Assembly (NCBI RefSeq): GCF_000003815.2
Contig: NC_049992.1
Span: 1,183,628-1,234,144 of the forward strand
Origin: Branchiostoma floridae
Lineage: Eukaryota; Chordata; Leptocardii; Amphioxiformes; Branchiostomatidae
Reading direction: 5' to 3'
DNA length: 50,517 nt
Both the position numbers and the translations under genes were made by a program. Below, piece after piece: positions 13,201-25,200 of the stretch. Positions within the stretch are counted from its first letter, which is position 1; every line of letters begins with the position of its first letter. The notes under the pieces are model-generated. The model worked only from the letters and a program-made list of their open reading frames with translations, had not been told where the DNA came from and ran no database searches.

Positions 13201-16200
13201 GGTAAGAATGCGGCCTAACTGCATGTGAAGGAATAAACTTACAGACGCGTCCTCGCTAGAAATCTCCTGGTTGTGTTTAAGTAACGACTAACACCCGCCC
13301 ACCCCAGTCCGGATAGGGTTAAGAGTGCATAGTATGGGGTGAGAATGGTTTTTTTACAATCATTGAAGGAATTTTTGTCTTCAACATATTTTCCTATGCA
13401 TGGGTTGCGTCATACTTACTTACTTCATACTTGTTAAGGTCTCCTAATGAAGAGTGGCCTGCATTCAGGATTTTTCGTCTCTTGCGCACCATCCTTGCGC
13501 AACAAGGGTTGCGTCATTATGTGCTTAAAGGTCTACTACGTAGTTTTTTTGCGCTCAAATTTGAAATATTCTAGAACTAAGAAATTTCAGATTTAATACC
13601 ACTTTTTGACAGTTTTTGACACTTTTGTGTCATTTTTTCACGTTTGCAACGTAAAGTATTAGCCTACAAAACATTCTGCTCTAGGCCCACTGTAACCTGT
13701 TGACCTCCCTAGTTAGACCCTCCCGTTCGTAAAACAGCTTGCCACCGGTAGGTCTCCCGGGGTGGGGTAGTTAGCACATGGCAGACCGGAGATAAACAAC
13801 ACAATGGAGATCTTCTTCTTTGGAAACACCAACACCCATATCTAATCATTCCAAAATAGCATATAATCATGAACTTATTAGTCTATTTTGTAGGGTATCA
13901 ACAAGCTGAGGTCATATTCCCTTCAAACTGAAAGAAACCTTGTACAGAAAACTAGCCTACTGTACTCAAAGGAAACTGTCAACTGGCCCCCCACTGGGAA
14001 GCCAGGCTGATAAGAAACACCAGCCAGGCAGTGACCAGGCCTGGAACCCAATCTGTTTGTTGGAAGATCACAATTTTTATACATGCTTATTTGGTGCAAT
14101 GATGTCGCAGCGTCTCTCCCTAAATATTGGTATGCAATGCTATAGGGTTGATTGAACTAACAATGTAAAGAAAAAGTACGAAAGGCTACTTTTCGTTTTG
14201 TTGAAATGTATGTAGTAGACCTTTAAATTTGCTATTCAAGTCCTTTGAGCTAAGTCCTGGCTTATAAGATGATAGCCGTGTGTATAGTGATTTACGTATA
14301 TTAGAATATTTGGGACATACAATCAAAACGTGATTTTCAAATTCAGTTAGCAGCTTCAGGAAAATACATTCAAGACAGAAATTTCTTTAATGATTGTAAT
14401 CCCATGTAATTTGTCTTGTCAATTGCCTTCAAAACCAGATGCACTCTGTGATTCTATTGGAGGAAAGAGGTGTCCATGCAACCTTCCGGGATGCTACGTT
14501 CCCGAACAAATTTGCGATGGCTTCACATCATGTGGCACGTTATCAACAACTCTTCAGGGGCGAGAGGAATGTTATCCTGACGAAGCAAACTGCGGTACTC
14601 TTTCAATTGATAGAATAATATAGAGAAAAATATATGATATGTCACATCTCATTATGTGTACTACGTTGGTTAAGATGATTACCATTATGAGATACTTTCC
14701 ATTCAAATTAACAGGGACTAAGTGACATGAATAAGGAGGTTATCTGATGCTACAGTTGCGAAGGGAAAGGCATCTAGACTCTAGTGACTTGACATTAGTG
14801 TTCTGTGGATTTATAAGACCAATCTTAGAATACGCGTGTCCGGTATGGCACCCAGGAATCACAAGTGCCCAGTCTAGGGCCATAGAGAACGTACAAAAAA
14901 GAGCTTGCCGCATGATTCTAGGTTCCACCTATGTTAGTTACGACATGGCTCTAGACCAGTTGTCCCTTCCGTCTCTGTGCCACAGACGGCACGAACTCTG
15001 TACAAAGTTTGGTACCTCCTTGCTGAGCTCCTCGTCTTTCTCAAAATGGCTACCGCCAAACCGTGTGAGCCTGCATGGCAGAAACCTCAGGTCTAAACAC
15101 CAGATAACACAATTCCACTGTAGAACGGCTAGGTACAGAAAGACTACACTGCCGTACCTTGTCGACTTGCTAAACAGTTCATAGTGCTAGAAGTATAAAT
15201 AAGCTTTGGATGTATACAAAGTTATTTTAAAGATGATTATTGTTATGTTTTATAATGTTTGCAATTGTGTACCTCTATTGCTTTTCATTTTAATTGTAAC
15301 ATGTGTAAAGCATACTGCAATTCAGCCGAGGAAATGAAGGCTGCCACTGTATGTTATTGTTTGTCGCTCGATGCGAAATAAACCATTCATACATACATCT
15401 ATGACAGGTGCAGGTGGTGTCCTATATAGGGCAAAGACATGTCTTGGATTCACATCACGTGTAAACTTTATCCGTTTATTCGAACAAAGAACCAACACTG
15501 CACCAAATAACCTAAAATCCTGGCGAATACGTGCAAATCATTTTCGTGTATTTTTGGCAAATACTGGCGAATGCAGGCGGATCCGACAAAAAATTGTAAA
15601 AATACGAACATCGGAACCCGTTATTTAGGCCACAGCAAGTATATTTTATGATGACATCCTCAAGAGACTCCAAATTTAAGACTCCATTTTCGGATCTGCT
15701 TGGAGATTATTTCTTTGGCCTTTCTCGTGATCCGTTTGTTATAATCATTGCAGTATTCTTCCACATTTCAGACGAGTACTGCAAGTCTACCGGTGGCTTT
15801 TACTGCGGTTTTACTACTCAATGCATTGAACAGGATCGTGTTTGTAATGGCTACCCTGACTGTGATTTTGTTGCTTCCGACGGCTTCAATACACCTCAGG
15901 ATGAAAGGGGCTGTGGTAAAAATCATTGTTTTCTCTCCTTACACCAATAGTGCTTAGTAGTATAGTAGGAGGAGTACGCTGACTATCGTTATTCAGGAGC
16001 AATCAGGAGCAGGTCAGAGGTCATCGTCTGACGGCTTAGTCTAGGGGAATAGGTAATTTCTTAGCTCGGGTCGGGGTGAAACAGCAGAAATTCACGTTGG
16101 ATGCATTCTCCTACGCAGAGGGACCACAGTCGTGTCCAAACTCCTTGGGGTCACCTCTGCTATCTCACGCACTCAGACCAGTTCCTCGTCGCCCTGCTTA

Positions 16201-19200
16201 TAAATATTAATGAGCTTACCCTTATATGGCCAGTCAGCCGTTTGGGATCGTGCGTAGGACGATTGGCTAATAGCTTCCCACCGGCCTTTGCGAGACAGCT
16301 TTCGTAAACAGAAAGCCCAAGAAATGCCTATTCTCTGGATGGCTGACAGCTGGGTTTGTGGCGACAAATCAAAGTAACTGCTGGGTAGGCCNNNNNNNNN
16401 NNNNNNNNNNNNNNNNNNNNNNNNNNNNNNNNNNNNNNNNNNNNNNNNNNNNNNNNNNNNNNNNNNNNNNNNNNNNNNNNNNNNNNNNNNNACAACCAGG
16501 CCAGGTAAGGGCATGTCTCTCATGATTAGAGGGGGGGGGGGGGGGTCAGAGTTACCTTGGTGGGTCAAAAGGTCGGCCTGACCTCTTTTTCACCACGACC
16601 CGAGCTAAGAAATTACCTCTTCCCCTAGACTAAGCCGTCAGACGATGACCTCTGACCTGCTCCTTATTGCTCCTAAATAATATTAGCGTACTCCTACTAT
16701 ACTACTGTGCTTTCCACATTTATGGCACTTAGTAGTAGAAGTAACACTGTGCTCTTGATGTAGAGACGTGTATTGTGGCCTACTTTACCTAGGCGAATAT
16801 GTTTCATGTTAATTCTATTCATTTATGATAATGATATTATCATTACCTAGTGGTTGACCCTTGCCTCTTCCTTCATAACCTGAATGACAAGCGGTTTGCA
16901 GGTCGATTTGAGCTTTCATGAATAAACAAATTAAAGGTTCAAACAAATCAAACAAAATAATGCTTTGTTAAAAGCCTTCGTGTTCGAGGTATCTAACTAC
17001 TATTTCTTTCTTTCTTTCTTTCTTTCTTTCTTTATTCGCACATAATAGCATGGCTTAAAAACAAATGTGTATACAAAGATGAAGAACATGCGGGGGGTTA
17101 GCAGAAGCCTATGTGGCTTTTCTTTGGCCTCCCCCAGAAATAAGTTGCAGAAATAATAATTATACATAATTAAAGTGACGAAAAATGCACATAACATAAG
17201 TTGAAATCATCATGTGAAATACACTAATGGACTAGAAGTTGTATTACAAAATTATTTGAATTTATGATTCCAAAATATTTTTTTCTGAACCACAGATGAC
17301 TGTACTGGGGTGTGGTGGGCCCTGGGTGCATTTTTCTTTAACGATCTAATAATCAGGGACTATGCTCACAACTATCTCTGCAGCACAGGAGAGTGCTCTA
17401 CAAGTTTATTGTTCTGTGATGATAGGGATAACTGCGGTAACTGGGAGGAAGAGCAAGGCTGTGGTAATTTTTCTTCTTATTCTTTTGTAAAGGTAATTAC
17501 AATATGGGGTTATAGCGATGACTTACATTTATATTCCATGTCTATTACCGGTGTGACAGCGTTCTCGCCCCCCCGTGATCTCGCCCCCCCCGGGGGCGAA
17601 ATCACTAGCGATCTCGCCCCCCCGGGGCGAAATCACTAGAGATCTCGCCCTCCCCGGTTAGTGATTTCGCCCCCCTACCTCAAGCCCCCTTTAGCGATTT
17701 CGCCCGATATTTTAGAAGTTGATTGGTATAAATCACACAATGCAGTTTCAGAATGATATAAGTACACGAGTTTGATACATAACTCCATCCATAGTATCAA
17801 TATTAACGTAAGTACATGGCAATAAGATAGTTGAACTTGTTTCAGACCAAGGAGGGTGGGTCCCTTGTATTCCCTTTATTGCATATACCTGAGTCTCGAC
17901 ATGAGATACATTTCATTGTATTCACCTGTCTTCAAGGAACCTATATATCTCCAATATGAAGTCTCTATTATGAATTGACCACAAAAGAACTATGTCATGT
18001 CTTTATTGATTATGCAAATAAGGTATTCATTAGAATAGTGCACAATTTGGTGTATGCACCTGGCCAAGGGGTATCTTCACCTTCAATATGACTGTTTTTC
18101 TAGTATTTAGAAACTGGTACGTTATATGCACCTACCCTATGGATACCTTCACCTCCAATATGACTGTTTTTTCTAGTATTTAGGAACTGGTGTTTTACCC
18201 GTGTTTCTTAAGTACCAGTTTTTTGTAGCATTTAGCAACAGGTATATGAACTTGTGCGTAGGTAGTGTTTATAATGAGAAACTATTATTCAATTGTGTTT
18301 TTCTTAGTGCTTTGGAAATGTTTTCTGCACAAGAAAGAAAATACTTTGACAAATTGAAAACATATAGCTGACGTATTCCGTACCATAGACGGTGTTGATT
18401 TATACGTTCACAATAGCATTGTTTTCTATGCCACCTCTGCCATGTCAGCTGCAAAAAAAAATGTCCTTTCAATGTAGTGTTTGCACCGAACAAGGTATGA
18501 CATCTTACGGTGATAAGGTGCCATATAGGTACCAGGTAGCACACCAACTATGTTACTCCCAGGTGCAGTATAGTGCCAGGTAGCGCACCTAATATGTAGT
18601 AAACAGCTGCTCTTAAGACCCCTCCGAGGAATACTAGTAATGTTTCGGGGGGGGGGGCAAAAACGCTAAAGGGGGGCGAAAACGCTAGTGATCTCGCCCC
18701 CCCCCCCCCCGGGGGGGCGAGATCGCTGGGGGGCGAAATCCCTGTCACACCGGCTTACTAGGGTAAAAAGAATTAACTCCCTCATGCCCATATATAGATT
18801 GATTTTTACCCCTTGGATGGAGCCCCACAGGCACAAATATTTATTACTTTCCCAAAAAGGCTTGGGGATGCTATTGTAGCTCTACATTAACCATGACGTA
18901 TTGTTCCACCGGCTAAGAAAAACGCACAGACTAAGCACTGTCAACCTATATATGACTGGTTTATTTCGAAATTCAACAAATTGACAATGACATTGCAGCC
19001 ACACGGCTGAATTGCGACTTGTCATTACAAACCGTTAACATCAAAGTGGTTAAAATCGAGGCAATAACATAGTTCTTAAAAGGCATTTCAGACCGACAAA
19101 TTAAAACAGTATTGGGATAAAATGAAGTGTCATTACCAAAACATTTAAGATAGAATTTACTTAACACAGTAATATCAGTATATAGCTATTCAAAATACAT

Positions 19201-22200
19201 AATGCTATTTGGTACAAAAACACTGAGGTGACAATTACTCGTTCAAAAGGCGGACCATGAAGTCGTCCGAGGATAGATGACATTTGCATGTTTATGAAAA
19301 TGATTGTGTTTTGTGCAATACTCAAGACTGTGTAAAAGTGACACCTGAACTGCTTTAATGTAATTATTTTTTCAGAGGCAGTACAATGCCTTTTTGGTCG
19401 GTGTGAGGAAACCCACAAGTGCGTGTATTACTCAGAGTACTGTGATGGAATGCCTGAGTGTCTGGATTTTACAGATGAAAATTTTTGTGGTAGGTACTGA
19501 TTACAACTACAACATATAACAGTATCATAGCAACTCCCATTTCATAGGCAATACTTAGCCCTAAGATAAAGCCCATCCGATGTGTCTGCCTTTAATTTTA
19601 AAAGAAAACTATCTACATTTATGCAAAACCGATTCCGACGAAACTTTAAGCTAGAGCAGACTTGCACATGGTCAATAGCATGCTGTTGCGCCTCTTGCAT
19701 TGCCACAAGGCCACGATAATTTTGCCCTATATTATGACTACATGTATATCTATTTCATAGATTTGGACTCAATAATGTATGTGTGTTGTTGAGTTGATTT
19801 ATCTTGATTTGAACGTTACATTGATTATGATATCTGATCTTGTATTTTATGTATATTATGATTTGATGTATCATTGTTATGTTTAAGGTATGGCGGCTTC
19901 GAAAAGGTGTCTTTTGACACCTGTTCCGCCATACCCTCCAGTGTGGAGAATCCAAATAAATAAATAAAATAAATAAATAAAAGCATATTTTCAAGCAATG
20001 GAATACCCAGAAACAGGTATATGGCATCATGAACGCAAACTCACTTGGTTGTTTTCCAGACTTAACCTCAATGATTCTGCATTTCTTTAATAAAAAAATA
20101 ATAAAAAAATAAAAAATTCACGGGTCTCAGTGGTAAGTGTGCAGATGTTGACACACTGGCAACACCAAATCCGTAGGTGTTTTTGGCACCTTTAGACAGA
20201 TTAGCCGTGAGGCTCGGTGGGCGTCACTCCACCGTCATGGGGGCAGGAGCATGGTGAGTTTAGAATTCAGGACCTTCCGATTCTGACTCCAACGCTCTAA
20301 CCGTTGCGCCACACAGACACCATTTTCTTTAATAACGCAGCAAAAACCTTATGTCTGGATACGATGGTAGACGGACGGATACGTAAGGAAATCAGCATCG
20401 CCCAATACTGTGATGGCGAAGACGACTGCAGGACAGGCGCGGACGAGAATCCGAGGAAATGTGGTAAAAAATTGTTTTACATATAGTCTAATGTCTATTG
20501 ATTCTTAATCCGCATTTTCTGTAGTACATGTATAACGTGGTCAACCAATCTCTGTTTCACACAAGCCCGAATGCCAATGGTTATTAACCTTTCTTTGTAA
20601 CAATATGATAGACTTACAAGTAACAAAACATTTCTGTGTACAGCTATGTTCACAGACCGATTTCCGTGTATCCGGTCCAACCGGTTTGTATCGAGAAACA
20701 ACCTCTGCGACAGCATACCGGATTGCGTGGATGCTTCAGACGAAGATGCCTGTATTGGTAAATATTTTTATCGGCACCGAAATAATTACTCAATAACAGC
20801 AAACGATTACTACATGTAGGGTAGGTTTGCAAAGGGTTCGCGTTTTACCATTACACGGTCTAAATCAGAGCTGTGATCAATTTAGTCATAATTTCATTAC
20901 GATACATTCTCATCCATAAAAGTTTGCAGTACTACACTACGGGTTTGTAGATATAGATCTGCCCACATCCTTAATATGCTCCAATGCTTCATAATNNNNN
21001 NNNNNNNNNNNNNNNNNNNNNNNNNNNNNNNNNNNNNNNNNNNNNNNNNNNNNNNNNNNNNNNNNNNNNNNNNNNNNNNNNNNNNNNNNNNNNNNNNNNN
21101 NNNNNNNNNNNNNNNNNNNNNNNNNNNNNNNNNNNNNNNNNNNNNNNNNNNNNNNNNNNNNNNNNNNNNNNNNNNNNNNNNNNNNNNNNNNNNNNNNNNN
21201 NNNNNNNNNNNNNNNNNNNNNNNNNNNNNNNNNNNNNNNNNNNNNNNNNNNNNNNNNNNNNNNNNNNNNNNNNNNNNNNNNNNNNNNNNNNNNNNNNNNN
21301 NNNNNNNNNNNNNNNNNNNNNNNNNNNNNNNNNNNNNNNNNNNNNNNCGAAGAAGGTATTGGTACAAATCAGGTCACCCAAAGTAGCCACGAGCTCACCC
21401 TGACGGATTGGGTGGTTGAGGGACATGATGACTGGTTGCAGATTACCTTGGAAGCGCCCGTACAACTTACCGGAGTGGTTGTTTCCGGTTTAAGGCGGTC
21501 GCAGACAATCACATTTTCGTTGAAGTACGGGGTTTGGGCCGACTGTTTGGCAGAGTATACGGAAGCAAACGGAGAAAAGATATTTCCACATCAGGTTCAC
21601 TCTGAAATCTTTAGACTTTACTGTCTTACCCCCTATTTTTTCTATCATTTATGTAGACGGGTTGCACTCTCTATCAAAATATTCATATATTTATATAAAC
21701 TTATATGGTGCAATGATGTTGCAGCATCTCTCCCTGAATATCAGTATGCAATAATATAGGGTTGGTTGAACTAACAGTGTAAAGAAATTTTGTTTTGTTC
21801 AAATCATACGTAGTACAGTTTTACGAAAATACTAGCTAAACGTATCTAAATCCAGATGTAAAATTAGGTACAATTTTAATCATAAAACTAATTGCTCACA
21901 TGTTTTGATGCCTTAGTACAACTTCACCAGTAGTGCTGGCAAAGATGAGCATTACCTAGCCATAGCAGTGCCTGCCAAGGTGGTGAGGCTTACACCGGAA
22001 TCATGGCTTGGCAGGACTACATGGGGAGTAGGACTACTGGGGTGTCCCATGAAAGGTAACATGTTATTGGAAATGCACAATTCATCTACCGTAAGGATTC
22101 ATACATTATGGCAGCTGTGTGATCTTCTAAACACGTCAAGTACATGAAATATAAGGATGTAGATTTGCTCTGCTGTGTAGGACATATTAGGCATTCATTA

Positions 22201-25200
22201 GTGCATGATATGTAATCTAAAACTATTGACAATATTAGAAATGGACAAGATATCTAGATGCATTTGATGTTTTGAAGTTTTAACATTTTCAGAGCAACGC
22301 GTTACTGATGTTCTTAACCAAACATTTACATCAATTATTTGCAGAGAATCATGTGAACTACACATCTTGTGGTAAAGGCTGGACGATGTTTGAAGAGCGT
22401 TGCTACCAGAAGTTTCCCTCGCCGCTTGTCTGGTGGGCTGCGGAGAGGTACTGCCAAGCACTGGGCGGTCACCTGGCGGCCGTCAACACGCCACAGGAAA
22501 ACGGGTTCCTCCGAGACAACATCGGGGATGGATGGATAGGGATGAAGATAGGTGCTGTCCTCATCAAGAAAGAGAGAGAGGTATCTTCAATCAAGCTGTT
22601 TTGCTCTGGTCCCTTATGAAAACTAGAGCCCCATATCAAACTCAAATCATAGTAATCATTAATAAAGAATGAGACACAGGTATCTTCAATCAATCTATTT
22701 TGCTCATTATCTACTTAACCTTATTTCAAGAACCTATTATCTTTAGATATTGCTCTTTTGATCTCCAGAAAATTGTCAACTTCACTTGGAGCGATGGAAG
22801 TCCTGCGGGTGACGCTTTCAAGGAACAAGACATTTCATTCGACGGTTTCCCAGAATATATCTTGAGATTGAATGACCCCTTCTGTGCCTTTCTAGAAGAC
22901 CATGGTACGTATTGAATTCTACGTGACGCATGATTTGCTACAATAAAGTGTGAACGATTATAATATCAAAATTGTGGGTTTGATGATCACATTCTGCACG
23001 AATATCCTCATAGGCAAGTTATATTATCAACCAAATGTTGTTGACCCTTTCCAGGTCCATGGAGTCTTCAGCCTTGCAGTCTTATTGAGAAGGAATTCAT
23101 CTGTGAGAAAGGTGCGATGATCGTTCACAAATTTCTCTGTGTATTTCCCTTGTAGACAATTTTACAGTTACAGTGCCTTAGCTTAAATCACTTACACGGG
23201 CTTGTGTTGAGCGTTAAGGGTACAACCCGCCGTACGTGCAATTTGTCTGTACGTTTTTTTCGGGAGGCTATGTGCGGCAGGTATTTCTGAAAACGTTCAG
23301 GTTGCACATGGCAGGCGCGTCGCCCGTACTGGCTAGTGCGGGGGGTGAATCCGCAGCTCGGTGGCACACAAAGTTTTGCCTGCACGTAAATTTCTACGGC
23401 GTGTCTGCGTGCTCCAAAATCCGTCGGATTCCCTACGAGGTCGTACGGAGGCGGTACTTACCACTTACAGATCCTTAAGGATTGCCCACGTTTTGGCACG
23501 TACACAGCACGTATTCGCACGTACGGCGGGTTGTGCCCTTAGCTTAATACAGCGTGTGTACATTGTTTGCAAGATTGCATTTATCGGACACTGGTGAGTT
23601 TTAAATGAGATGTGTACTCTCGTTTCTCACGATTTGCAGACCCGTCATCCTACCGCGGCGATGGCTGTGAAACTACCGCAACCCATACTGAGTTAGGACA
23701 AGTAGCGGAGGCTGCCGGAGACGAACTAAGTGTACATATTCCGGACATGACAGGTATTCGTCACTTTCTGTGTAGCAATGTGCTGTAGTCTGCGATACAG
23801 TGGTATCCATAGCAACATTGCAGACGTACGACGCATAAATGGTTCAACAAGGCAGCAAATTACCTATCATTTTATTTACATTGATAATTACCCCTTCTCA
23901 ATCGTCTTTGCTCCTCTTTTTACCTCAGTGAACAAAGGCAATGTTTTCAATGTGTCTGTGTGTTTGTGTTTCCGCAACCTCCGCAAACCATGGCTGATAT
24001 TTCATCTGGAATGAGGTTATCGGGAGACCAATATGGCGGTCGATTTTCCACCATCTAGCGACTTTCTTTTTCAGTGTGCGACGATTGCATGGCCAGGGAA
24101 ACATCCTGTGGGTACGTCCGATGTGGTATACCCGACCAATATCGCTGTGGGCTGATCTACTCCCCCGGATACCCACACGCCTTCCCTTCTTCAGCCATCT
24201 GTCTGTGGACCATCGAAGGTCCTCCTGGAAGCTACGTCACGCTTGTGCTGCTGGACGTAGATTTGCCCTGCGCCAGCCGCGTGCTGCAGGTCAGGGACAG
24301 GTTCCTGACGGTAGGGTGGAACACGATCCACGGGCTGTGTCGCGGCGAGGCGGAACAGAAGCGTTATGTGTCGAGCTCCGATGAGATGCGATTGGTCATG
24401 CTGGCGACGAGTCACATTGCTGATTTTGGCGCCAGTCGCGGGTTTATGGCGACGTTCAACGTCAGTACGTTCAGCGCTAGCCGGCAGGTGAAACACCTAC
24501 CCGAGGATGCAGGTAAAAATTATATCCGATTGAAAAAAAAAATTAAATGACAAGTGGAGGGCATTCCTGACGATGCAGGTGAGGGGAAATGTCACCAAAT
24601 GGAGAGAAAGTCAATCCCAAATACCTGATTTCTGTCACACTTTGCAAATTTAATGATAAAGGACCTGCTTTAGAAGTATGACATTAATTTGCTATCTTAT
24701 GTCCAATTACCAAGGTTTCATTTGCCCATGTGGTTGGCGCTTGTTCCGCCGACACTGCTACCTGACATTCCGCCATCACGTACGGGTGAACTGGGAGGAG
24801 GCAGCCGTCAAGTGCCGAGAGTTTGGCTCCAACTTAACCAGCGTGGCTGACCGGGCGGAGATGGAGTTTCTCCACCTACTGTTGGTCACCAACGTTGTCG
24901 TCAAACGCATCGTTGATCCAACGCTTTACATTGGTATGACGTTTTCTAACATATGTGTAGTTTTACTTTATTCATACAGTTTACATTACGTATGCATTTA
25001 ACAGGTGTGCGGAAGTTCAATCGACGAACAGAAATAAAGCGTATGAAAAAACAAACATTAATAGAATACATTTGCTTAAAAGCAAGAAATAGTAATCGAT
25101 GACATTTTTTTTTGCTCAAAGGTCTAAACGACCACACCCACCTGAATCGAACCTTTGTCTGGAACGATGGCACTCCGGTTACTTACATGGACTGGTGAGC

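Larger units (their letters stand above)
12371..14086. other. Intron with repeats only
   Basis: Contains the tRNA-related sequence at 12752 and the dispersed repeat at 13020. The rest is AT-rich with no coding signal I can support. Confidence 0.5.

Noticed and set aside
15371-15628. 85-codon + strand frame after the LINE
   Set aside because: It begins in the LINE 3' tail and has no family motif or splice support.
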